In this document: positions 57,353 to 64,000 of the stretch, in pieces
How positions within the stretch are numbered: position 1 is the first letter of the stretch
Layout: every line of letters begins with the position of its first letter
NCBI GenBank assembly: GCA_913063165.1
Contig: CAJXZL010000004.1
Coordinates: forward strand, 1-64,000
Source: an uncultured Saccharospirillaceae bacterium
GTDB lineage: Bacteria > Pseudomonadota > Gammaproteobacteria > Pseudomonadales > Natronospirillaceae
Reading direction: 5' to 3'
DNA: 64,000 nucleotides
Notes under the pieces: model-generated
Told to the model about the DNA's origin: nothing
Database searches by the model: none
What the model saw: only the letters and a program-made list of their open reading frames with translations
Position numbers and translations under genes: made by a program

Positions 57353-58531
57353 ATGATTATCAAGCCAAAAGTCCGAGGTTTTATCTGCACCACAGCGCAT
57401 CCTCAAGGCTGTGCCGAAAGTGTCCAAGAACAAATCGACTATGTAAAGCAACACGCCGGTGATCAGCAAGGCCCTAAGAACGTATTGGTCATTGGCTGTT
57501 CGACAGGCTATGGCTTGGCGTCTCGTATTACCACTGCATTCAGTTTTGGTGCCAACACCCTAGGCGTGATGTTCGAAAAAGAGCCGACGGAACGTAAAAC
57601 AGCCACCGCCGGTTGGTACAACACCCGCGCTTTTGAAGACAAGGCAGCTGCAGCGGGCTTATATGCCGAATCGCTGAACATGGACGCATTCTCCCATGAA
57701 GCCAAGACCGCTGTTATTGAAAAAATCAAAGCGCACATGGGTAAGGTGGATTTGGTTGTGTATAGCTTGGCGTCTCCGCGCAGAAAGGACCCTGATAGCG
57801 GTGAAATTTATTCCAGCACCTTGAAGCCCGTGGGCAAAGAAGTGACACGCAAGACCTTGAACACCGACAGCGTTCAGGTACACGACATTACCTTGCCGCC
57901 TGCAACCGAAGAAGAAATTGCCGGCACCATCAAAGTGATGGGTGGAGCAGACTGGGAATTGTGGATGGATGCCTTGATGCAGGCAGATGTATTGTCTGAC
58001 CAAGCCAAAACCACTGCCTATACCTATATTGGTAAGTCATTGACCATGCCGATCTATGGTGAAGCCACTATTGGTAAGGCCAAAGAAGATTTGGATCGTG
58101 CAGCCAAGGCCATTACGGCTAAGTTGCAATCGGGTAATGGTGGCGATGCCTATGTCTCGGTATTAAAAGCCATTGTGACCCAATCCAGTTCTGCGATTCC
58201 TGTGATGCCATTGTATATTTCACTGCTGTATCGGGTGATGAAAGATTTGGGTACGCACGAAGGCTGTATTGAGCAGGTCAATAAGTTGATGACCGGTGAA
58301 CTCTTTGGACAGGGAGACTTGAACCTAGACGAAGTGGGGCGCATTCGTGTTGATTTGGCCGAATTGACCGATGAAGTGCAGCACAGAGTAGAGGCATTGT
58401 GGGATCAAGTGACCACTGAGAACCTATACGAATTGTCTGACTTTAGCGGTTACCAAAAGGAATTTTTTAAGTTGTTTGGTTTCGGCTTCGACGGGGTTGA
58501 TTATGACGCGGAGACTGACCCGATCGTTTAA
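57353..58531 (+). CDS. fabV: trans-2-enoyl-ACP/CoA reductase FabV
   Basis: A 392-residue NADH-dependent enoyl reductase that completes each round of fatty-acid elongation. IIKPKVRGFICTTAHP at the start, VIGCSTGYGLASR for NADH binding, and the active-site YGEATIGKAK (Tyr-x8-Lys arrangement in this region) match FabV. FabV occurs in Vibrio, Pseudomonas and relatives and is naturally insensitive to triclosan. ATG 57353 gives the family N-terminus. Its terminator lies inside the convergent rluE gene. Confidence 0.96.
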   Translation: MIIKPKVRGFICTTAHPQGCAESVQEQIDYVKQHAGDQQGPKNVLVIGCSTGYGLASRITTAFSFGANTLGVMFEKEPTERKTATAGWYNTRAFEDKAAAAGLYAESLNMDAFSHEAKTAVIEKIKAHMGKVDLVVYSLASPRRKDPDSGEIYSSTLKPVGKEVTRKTLNTDSVQVHDITLPPATEEEIAGTIKVMGGADWELWMDALMQADVLSDQAKTTAYTYIGKSLTMPIYGEATIGKAKEDLDRAAKAITAKLQSGNGGDAYVSVLKAIVTQSSSAIPVMPLYISLLYRVMKDLGTHEGCIEQVNKLMTGELFGQGDLNLDEVGRIRVDLAELTDEVQHRVEALWDQVTTENLYELSDFSGYQKEFFKLFGFGFDGVDYDAETDPIV

Positions 58532-59144
58532 TCTTGCCCTTGTCTGCCCAAGACCGGTTCTGTGAACCGGTTTTTTTATGCCTTGTGATTGGCTTTTCAG
58601 GTGTTTCGACCGTTATGACCCGATATTCACCCGGTTGTAAGTCATCGAGTGGGTAGTCGCCAACAGCGGCGCGAATCAATCTGAGCGTGGGGAAGCCGCA
58701 ATGTGCGGTCATTCGACGCACCTGGCGATTGCGGCCTTCTGAAATGCTCAGGGAAATCCAACTGGTAGGAATGGCCTTTCTTTCCCGAATAGGCGGGTTA
58801 CGCTCCCACACATCGGGCGATTCCATACGAGACACACGGGCAGGGCGGGTCGGGCCATCATTAAGGGTGATGCCTTGGGAGAGTTGTAACATCGCCGCAT
58901 CGGTAATGGTGCCTTCAACCTGCACCCAGTAGGTTTTGTCTTTAAAATGCTTGGGATGTGATAACTGGTGAGATAAGGCGCCATCGTCGGTAAGCAGCAG
59001 CAGGCCTTCCGAATCGTAATCCAGTCTGCCGGCAGCATATACCTCGGGAATGCTAATAAAATCAGCCAGGGTCGCACGGTCATCATTTTTGCGGAACTGA
59101 CACAATACCTGAAACGGTTTGTTAAACAGGATGAGCTGGCTCAT
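58467..59144 (-). CDS. rluE: 23S rRNA pseudouridine-2457 synthase RluE
   Basis: A 225-residue pseudouridine synthase of the RsuA group, close to E. coli RluE. AAGRLDYDSEGLLLLT contains the catalytic Asp. NPPIRERKAIPTSWI and EGRNRQVRRMTAHCGFPTLR are strongly conserved. The core ends near residue 182 (GEYRVITVE). The remaining 43 residues are very basic and have no counterpart in E. coli RluE. They are encoded through the fabV terminator and 65 bases antisense to the end of fabV. No N-terminal S4 domain is present, as expected. Confidence 0.93.
   Translation of the reverse strand: MSQLILFNKPFQVLCQFRKNDDRATLADFISIPEVYAAGRLDYDSEGLLLLTDDGALSHQLSHPKHFKDKTYWVQVEGTITDAAMLQLSQGITLNDGPTRPARVSRMESPDVWERNPPIRERKAIPTSWISLSISEGRNRQVRRMTAHCGFPTLRLIRAAVGDYPLDDLQPGEYRVITVETPEKPITRHKKTGSQNRSWADKGKIKRSGQSPRHNQPRRSRNQTT
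58553..58577 (+). terminator. rho-independent terminator of fabV
   Basis: ACCGGTTC and GAACCGGT form an eight-base stem with a three-base loop followed by seven T. The sequence is also coding for the C-terminal tail of RluE on the other strand. Confidence 0.92.
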
Positions 59145-59239
59145 GACATTCGGGTCCGCTGGGTGAGGTCTGGGATATTGTAGTGGGTAACGGTCACACG
59201 AGGGACGAGGAAAGATATCGCATTGTGCACCACGCAGAA

Positions 59240-59461
59240 TTAAGACATCGATTGCTCGCTGGTCACGGTGACATTAATGGCACGTTGGCCTTGATCGCCA
59301 TTTTGAATTTCATACACCACAGATTGGCCGGCTTTGAGGCGACGATAGCCATTCATATTGATATTTGAAAAATGCACAAAAACTTCTTGGTTATCACTGT
59401 CTGAATGTAAAAATCCAAAACCTAACTTGGTGTTAAACCATTTTACTTTGCCTGCCAGCAC
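59240..59461 (-). CDS. cspD: cold-shock-domain protein, CspD-like
   Basis: A 73-residue nucleic-acid-binding protein. GKVKWFNTKLGFGFLHSD holds RNP1, and EVFVHFSNI holds RNP2. GYRRLKAGQSVVYEI completes the OB fold. I chose GTG 59461 because GGAG is six bases upstream; the longer frame starts at a TTG without a site. CspD inhibits replication in E. coli, and its place next to clpS and clpA is conserved, which supports cspD over cspA-type proteins. Confidence 0.9.
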   Translation of the reverse strand: MLAGKVKWFNTKLGFGFLHSDSDNQEVFVHFSNINMNGYRRLKAGQSVVYEIQNGDQGQRAINVTVTSEQSMS

Positions 59462-59683
59462 GCCTATCTCCCATACATCATGTTGGCTTTTTTTTAGATG
59501 TTGTCGTTTCAAGGGCGATTAGTCAAGAATTGTTACCTCATCAAGGCACAATCAGTTGGCTTCCTGTAGGCCTCGCGTCCTGATATTTGTTGTCGCCGAT
59601 TTCTTCTGTTGCGCCAATGGCTATTGAATACTGTATAGTTAGCCCCATAAATACGTAAACCGCAGTATTATCTGAAGGACTTG

Positions 59684-59734
59684 ATGGCGATATGGATTGG
59701 CACAACAGCAATGACAGGAATGGCGGCGAAATAA
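59684..59734 (+). CDS. possible 16-residue leader peptide before clpS
   Basis: An ATG at 59684 four bases after AGGA opens a 16-codon frame ([16 protein letters not shown]) whose TAA overlaps the ATG of clpS (TAATG). The better ribosome site belongs to this short frame, so clpS may be translated by coupling. It could also be chance; no comparison is available. Confidence 0.35.
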   Translation: MAIWIGTTAMTGMAAK

Positions 59735-60096
59735 TGAACAGCACCGATAACTTTTGGGTGAATATGTCTTCAGGCCCTGAAGAATACGGCGATGGCAATA
59801 CCGAACTATTAGAGGGAAAGCCGGCGCTCAAGCGACCGCCACTCTATCGCGTCGTGTTATTGAATGACGACTTCACACCCATGGAGTTTGTGGTGCATAT
59901 TTTAGAAGTTTTTTTTGCCATGGGCAGAGAAAAGGCAACACAAGTGATGTTGGCAGTCCATACTCAAGGTAAAGGCGTTTGTGGTATTTATACCCGTGAC
60001 GTTGCCGAAACCAAGACAATGGTAGTGAACCAATATTCAAAAGAATGCGAACATCCTTTGGTATGTGAATGTGAACCGGTTTTAGATGACGAGTAG
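59734..60096 (+). CDS. clpS: ClpS adaptor protein
   Basis: A 120-residue adaptor that recognises N-degron residues and hands substrates to Clp[22 protein letters not shown] is the core with the Asn-Asp-Asp pocket. [19 protein letters not shown] and [10 protein letters not shown] complete the domain. The first 30 residues are a flexible N-terminal extension needed to engage ClpA. In-frame ATGs at 59692 and 59764 are also possible starts. It is directly upstream of clpA. Confidence 0.95.
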   Translation: MNSTDNFWVNMSSGPEEYGDGNTELLEGKPALKRPPLYRVVLLNDDFTPMEFVVHILEVFFAMGREKATQVMLAVHTQGKGVCGIYTRDVAETKTMVVNQYSKECEHPLVCECEPVLDDE

Positions 60097-60174
60097 AGCC
60101 CCTAGTATTTGGTAGGGTGGGTTGGCCCTTTATAGTAGCCTTGGGCAGGTAAGATCCTTTGAGGTAACAACATT

Positions 60175-62445
60175 ATGTTAAGTAAAGAATTGGAATTGAC
60201 ATTGAATCGGGCATTTAGAAATGCGTCGTCGCGTCGCCATGAGTTTATGACCGTGGAGCATCTGTTGTTGGCTTTGTTGGATAATGTTGAGGCTATCGAT
60301 GTGCTCAAAGCCTGTGCTGCAGACATAGATCGTCTTAGAGAGGACTTGGAAGTCTTTATCAAGGCCACAACACCCGTATTTCCTGAGTCCGATACTGAAC
60401 AAGAAACCCAACCGACGCTAGGTTTTCAGCGCGTGTTGCAGCGGGCCGTGTTTCATGTCCAGTCTTCTGGCAAAAAAGAAGTGACCGGCGCTAATGTTTT
60501 GGTCGCTATTTTTAGTGAACAAGAAAGCCAGGCGGTTTTTTGCCTAAAACAGCAGAATATCAGCCGACTGGATATTGTGAATTTCATAGCCCATGGCATT
60601 TCGAAGGTGCAGGGCGATGTGCCCCATACAGAAGACGGCGCATCACAAGAGGGCGTTGAACAAGAAGCCCCAGAGTCAGTTGACGAAAGCGCGTTGGGAA
60701 AATACACCAGTAACCTCAACGAGCAGGCGCGACTCGGCAGAATTGATCCCTTGATTGGCCGAGAAAACGAAGTGGAACGGGTGATTCAGATTCTGGCCCG
60801 TCGCCGTAAGAACAACCCCTTGTTGGTGGGTGAAACCGGCGTGGGCAAAACCGCCATAGCCGAAGGCTTGGCCAAGCGGATTGTGGATGAATCCGTCCCC
60901 GATATTATCAAGGATGCAGTGGTCTATTCACTGGATCTTGGTGGCTTGTTAGCAGGCACCAAATACCGAGGCGATTTTGAAAAGCGTCTAAAGGCACTGT
61001 TGTCAGAGCTGAAAAAAGAGCCCCATTCCATCCTCTTTATTGATGAAATCCACACCATTATTGGTGCTGGCGCAGCCTCCGGCGGTGTCATGGATGCATC
61101 CAACCTATTAAAGCCCATGTTGAGCTCAGGCGAGCTACGCTGTATCGGTTCTACGACCTTCCAAGAATTTCGCGGCATCTTTGAAAAGGACAGCGCGTTG
61201 ACCCGTCGTTTCCAGAAAATTGATGTGATGGAGCCGAGCGTCGAAGACACCTATTTGATTCTAAAAGGTCTCAAGCAGCGCTTTGAAGAGCATCACCGTC
61301 TGAAGTATCACGACAAAGCACTCAAGGCGGCTGCAGAGCTGTCTGAGCGTTATATCACTGACCGGCATCTGCCAGACAAGGCCATTGACGTGATTGACGA
61401 AGCGGGCGCAGCCCAAAGCTTATTGCCCGAATCGAAACGCAAAAAAGTTATTAACGTCGGCGAAATTGAGCGCATTATCGCCAATATTGCTCGTATACCA
61501 CCAAAAGTGGTTAACCGTTCTGACAAAGAAGTGCTGGGCAATCTAGAGCGCAATTTGAAAATGACCGTGTTTGGTCAAGACGAAGCCATTGATACCCTGT
61601 CAGCGGCCATTAAGTTGGCACGTGCGGGTCTTAAAGAGCCTGAAAAGCCTATTGGTTCATTCCTGTTTGCAGGACCGACCGGTGTGGGTAAAACCGAAGT
61701 GACGAAGCAGCTAGCAGAGTGCTTGGGTATCGAGTTGATCCGCTTTGATATGTCCGAATATATGGAGCGTCACACCGTATCCCGTTTGATCGGTGCACCT
61801 CCAGGCTATGTCGGCTTTGACCAAGGTGGTTTGTTGACTGACGCAGTCACTAAGAATCCCCATGCGGTATTGTTACTCGACGAAATTGAGAAGGCGCATC
61901 CGGATGTGTTCAACCTGCTATTGCAGGTCATGGATCATGGTCGATTAACCGACAATAATGGCCGTAAAGCCGATTTCCGCAACATCATTTTGGTGATGAC
62001 CAGTAACGCTGGCGCTGAAGAAATCGGTCGCCGCAGCATGGGCTTTACCCATCAAGACCACTCGGAAGATGGCAGTGAAATCATCCGTAAGAGTTTTTCA
62101 CCCGAATTCCGTAACCGCCTTGATGCCATCGTGCAGTTCAAGTCGCTGTCTCCTACCGTGATCGCAGGCGTGGTAGATAAGTTCTTAACTGAACTGCAGG
62201 CGCAGCTAGACGACAAGAAGGTACAGATCGAAGTCGATGCGGATGCAGTCGCTTGGTTGGGTGAGCATGGTTACGACGAAAAAATGGGTGCCCGTCCGAT
62301 GGCCCGTTTGATACAAGACAAAATCAAGCGACCGTTGGCAGATGAATTGCTGTTTGGTTCCCTAATGGGTGGCGGAACAGTGAGGGTATCGGTGAAGAAT
62401 GGTGAATTATTCTTAGACACCGGCAAGGTGTTGGTAGACGCCTGA
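60175..62445 (+). CDS. clpA: ClpA ATP-dependent unfoldase
   Basis: A 756-residue AAA+ unfoldase that feeds proteins to ClpP. The N-terminal domain ([16 protein letters not shown]) is the docking site for ClpS. The first AAA module has [15 protein letters not shown] and [10 protein letters not shown]. The second has [15 protein letters not shown] and [23 protein letters not shown] is near the end. Length matches E. coli (758), and the long middle domain of ClpB is absent. It is 79 bases after clpS. Confidence 0.98.
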   Translation: MLSKELELTLNRAFRNASSRRHEFMTVEHLLLALLDNVEAIDVLKACAADIDRLREDLEVFIKATTPVFPESDTEQETQPTLGFQRVLQRAVFHVQSSGKKEVTGANVLVAIFSEQESQAVFCLKQQNISRLDIVNFIAHGISKVQGDVPHTEDGASQEGVEQEAPESVDESALGKYTSNLNEQARLGRIDPLIGRENEVERVIQILARRRKNNPLLVGETGVGKTAIAEGLAKRIVDESVPDIIKDAVVYSLDLGGLLAGTKYRGDFEKRLKALLSELKKEPHSILFIDEIHTIIGAGAASGGVMDASNLLKPMLSSGELRCIGSTTFQEFRGIFEKDSALTRRFQKIDVMEPSVEDTYLILKGLKQRFEEHHRLKYHDKALKAAAELSERYITDRHLPDKAIDVIDEAGAAQSLLPESKRKKVINVGEIERIIANIARIPPKVVNRSDKEVLGNLERNLKMTVFGQDEAIDTLSAAIKLARAGLKEPEKPIGSFLFAGPTGVGKTEVTKQLAECLGIELIRFDMSEYMERHTVSRLIGAPPGYVGFDQGGLLTDAVTKNPHAVLLLDEIEKAHPDVFNLLLQVMDHGRLTDNNGRKADFRNIILVMTSNAGAEEIGRRSMGFTHQDHSEDGSEIIRKSFSPEFRNRLDAIVQFKSLSPTVIAGVVDKFLTELQAQLDDKKVQIEVDADAVAWLGEHGYDEKMGARPMARLIQDKIKRPLADELLFGSLMGGGTVRVSVKNGELFLDTGKVLVDA

Positions 62446-62466
62446 TACCCCATTTGCGAACACATC

Positions 62467-62498
62467 GCCTGCAAAGCTTCGGTTTTGCGGGCTTTTTT
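62467..62498 (+). terminator. rho-independent terminator of clpA
   Basis: An eleven-base stem (with two G-T pairs) is closed by a TTCG tetraloop and followed by six T. Confidence 0.92.
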
Positions 62499-62597
62499 GT
62501 GCCTGCAAACAGTATGGGCACAGCAAAGCACTGACAAAAGTACCGACAATAGTCGATCACCAGAGGGTATTGGAGGTGGTGCAGAAAGGGTGCAGCA

Positions 62598-62634
62598 CCC
62601 ACACGGCTAGAACAGTCTAGTCATTTCGTGTGGG
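62598..62634 (-). terminator. stem-loop downstream of infA
   Basis: CCCACACG and CGTGTGGG enclose a second inner stem (CTAGA/TCTAG). It lies 20 bases past the infA stop on the minus strand without a T-tract, so it may end or stabilise the infA transcript. Confidence 0.45.
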
Positions 62635-62654
62635 AAGGCTGGAAACAGCAGATA

Positions 62655-62873
62655 TTAGCGAGCGCGGTACGTAATACGGCCCTTAGAAAGGTCATACGGC
62701 GTAAGCTCAACCTTAACCTTGTCGCCCGTCAGGATGCGGATATAGTTCTTGCGCATTTTTCCTGAGATGTGAGCTGTTACGATGTGATCGTTTTCAAGCT
62801 TCACACGGAACATCGTGTTCGGAAGGGTATCGATGATTTCGCCTTCCATTTCAATGACGTCTTCTTTAGCCAT
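62655..62873 (-). CDS. infA: translation initiation factor IF-1
   Basis: A 72-residue OB-fold protein that binds the ribosomal A site during initiation. [20 protein letters not shown] and the end [16 protein letters not shown] are almost identical to other gammaproteobacterial IF-1, seen in parts. ATG 62873 is the family start; the ATG at 62891 would add six residues. It lies downstream of aat-bpt and converges on clpA, as in pseudomonads. Confidence 0.98.
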   Translation of the reverse strand: MAKEDVIEMEGEIIDTLPNTMFRVKLENDHIVTAHISGKMRKNYIRILTGDKVKVELTPYDLSKGRITYRAR

Positions 62874-62945
62874 GTTAAAAGTGGTTTCCATTGCATAAAT
62901 AATAGGCGCGAGATAATGCCCTAAATTTCGCGGAACTTCAAAGCA

Positions 62946-63650
62946 TTAGTCAATCTTTTGTGTCCAACGGTCGTTTTTAAAAGTTTGCAGCGGTTTAAAG
63001 CGTGATTTATAGGCCATTTTGTCGCTATCAGCAATCCAGTAGCCCAGATAAACAAACGGCAAGCCGAGTTTTTCAGACAGCCGAATCAGGTGCAAAATCG
63101 ATAGGGTGCCGATACCCCGTTTTTCATAGGCAATATCGAACCAAGTATAGAGGGCAGACAAGCCGGTCGATAATTGGTCCACCACCGTACAGCCAACCAG
63201 TTGGTCGCCTTGACGAAATTCGATGATGGCCGTGTTGGGGAAGCCTTCGAGCAAAAATTGCCGGTATTGGGATTCAGAAGGGGGGTACATATCGCCATCG
63301 GCATGCCGCATATTGATATACCGCTCGAACAGGTCGTAATGGTCTTGATGAAATACCAATGGGCGCAGGACCAAGTCAATATCGGCATTCTTTTTTAGCG
63401 TCCTTTTAAATGAGCGCGTCCATCGAAAATCTGGAATCGAGACGCGGGAGCTTTCGCAGCGGTTGCAGTCGGGACAATGCGGTCGGTAAATCTGTTTTCC
63501 AGAGCGTCGAAACCCTTGCAGATTCAGTAACTCTAACAGACTAGGGTCTACCGCCTGTTTGGGGTCAAGAAAGATGGTTTGCGATTCGCGATTCGCCAAA
63601 TAACTACAAGGGTGCACCCCTGTTTGATAGAACACCAGTTCTTGGCTCAT
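62946..63650 (-). CDS. bpt: leucyl/arginyl-type tRNA-protein transferase Bpt
   Basis: A 234-residue transferase of the Bpt/Ate1 group that adds Leu from tRNA to N-terminal Asp or Glu, making N-degrons read by ClpS. The N-terminal HPCSYL and the Cys-rich YRPHCPDCNRCESSRV are typical. LSALYTWFDIAYEKRGIGTLSI and YLGYWIADSDKMAYKSRF lie in the GNAT-like C-terminal domain. Its ATG overlaps the stop of aat (ATGA). E. coli lacks this gene. Confidence 0.95.
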   Translation of the reverse strand: MSQELVFYQTGVHPCSYLANRESQTIFLDPKQAVDPSLLELLNLQGFRRSGKQIYRPHCPDCNRCESSRVSIPDFRWTRSFKRTLKKNADIDLVLRPLVFHQDHYDLFERYINMRHADGDMYPPSESQYRQFLLEGFPNTAIIEFRQGDQLVGCTVVDQLSTGLSALYTWFDIAYEKRGIGTLSILHLIRLSEKLGLPFVYLGYWIADSDKMAYKSRFKPLQTFKNDRWTQKID

Positions 63651-64000
63651 GTGGCTAGTACCTGCTGAATCAGTTGGTCTTTGCTGATCGATTGCTGCCA
63701 GTTCCAGCTTTTAGCGTCTGCCAGCACCTCGGCCAATACCGCCGGGGTATGGTCTCGCAGCAGCGATTCAAAGGCCAATCGGGGTATCAGGTGGGCACCA
63801 AACGCCAATAGGTGGTCACTGGGTACTTGGCAATCGATCAGGGTGACGTGTGGGTGTCCAGCAAACAGAGCCAGCAATGCATAGCGTGAGGCACTTTGCT
63901 TGTCTGAAAACATCGATTCACCAAAAAACACATCGCCCATGGCAATTCCATACATACCACCGATTAAGGTATCGCCTTCCCACACCTCAACCGAATGCGC
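63647..64000 (-). CDS. aat: leucyl/phenylalanyl-tRNA-protein transferase (partial)
   Basis: The C-terminal 117 residues of Aat, which adds Leu or Phe to N-terminal Lys or Arg. The visible part begins AHSVEVWEGD and continues GGMYGIAMGDVFFGESMFS, then LIDCQVPSDHLLAFGAHLIPR, all typical of Aat. The N-terminal half lies beyond the window edge. It is the first gene of aat-bpt-infA as seen here. Confidence 0.96.
   Translation of the reverse strand, partial: AHSVEVWEGDTLIGGMYGIAMGDVFFGESMFSDKQSASRYALLALFAGHPHVTLIDCQVPSDHLLAFGAHLIPRLAFESLLRDHTPAVLAEVLADAKSWNWQQSISKDQLIQQVLAT

Overview
The window is a stretch of ordinary chromosome from a gammaproteobacterium, most likely a marine, Oceanospirillales/Pseudomonadales-type organism (a relative of Reinekea or Saccharospirillum would fit, but this is inferred from gene content and not from a search). 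The evidence is the gene order tRNA-tig-clpP-clpX-lon-hupB-ppiD, the divergent clpS-clpA / infA-bpt-aat block, the purB-hflD-mnmA block with a RoxA-type oxygenase, rmf beside rlmKL, and MiaE, FabV and MgsA. By eye, base composition is moderate and fairly even. I see no prophage, plasmid, complete insertion sequence, CRISPR array or rRNA operon.

Layout. 0.1-1.1 kb: an acetyltransferase and a hotdog thioesterase. 1.2-6.4 kb: a loose accessory strip of mostly single plus-strand genes (small unknown, secreted lipase-like hydrolase, two small membrane proteins, GFA-like zinc protein, methyltransferase, VOC/PhnB-like protein, GST). It also holds a truncated HxlR-type regulator, a dispersed repeat and a perfect palindrome. 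6.4-7.3 kb: two tandem related membrane proteins, one with an Ala-Asp tract encoded by a hexanucleotide microsatellite. 7.3-12.6 kb: yjjG, metH (with two MetR-like boxes upstream) and a MarC-family gene. 12.8-19.2 kb: nfuA, a DnaJ-related gene, nadK-yeaC-DUF2797-pepN and rmf. 19.5-26.7 kb: rlmKL, yaeQ, polyphosphate glucokinase, rlmG, a nested tandem-repeat array, trmA and miaE. 26.7-28.8 kb: the folD-ppiB-lpxH operon.

29.2-38.8 kb: a four-tRNA operon (Pro, Arg, His, Leu) with a clear sigma70 promoter, then tig, clpP, clpX, lon, hupB and ppiD. 38.9-44.6 kb: kdsC, the overlapping cysS-yidD-Trm112 operon, a two-domain PTPS/QueD-like protein, dihydroorotase and a UPF0126 channel. 44.7-50.2 kb: valS, a Cof-type phosphatase and mgsA-holC-unknown. 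50.2-50.9 kb: a 700-base AT-rich intergenic region with DnaA boxes. 50.9-51.5 kb: the remnant of a GT2 glycosyltransferase. 51.6-57.1 kb: a DMT transporter, roxA, purB, hflD and mnmA. 57.3-64.0 kb: fabV, rluE, cspD, clpS, clpA, infA, bpt and aat (cut by the window edge).

Functionally the window is rich in translation and protein quality control. It has three aminoacyl-tRNA-dependent or synthetase loci, seven RNA-modification or ribosome-oxygenase genes, the ClpAPS, ClpXP and Lon proteases with three folding factors, and the complete N-degron pathway (Aat and Bpt mark proteins, ClpS recognises them, ClpAP degrades them). I found no convincing undescribed multi-gene system. The points most worth a second look are small: an RluE tail that reads through the fabV terminator, the nested 11-bp/20-bp repeat array, the DnaA-box region, two broken genes (one ending at a 10-bp tandem repeat) and the paired MetR boxes.
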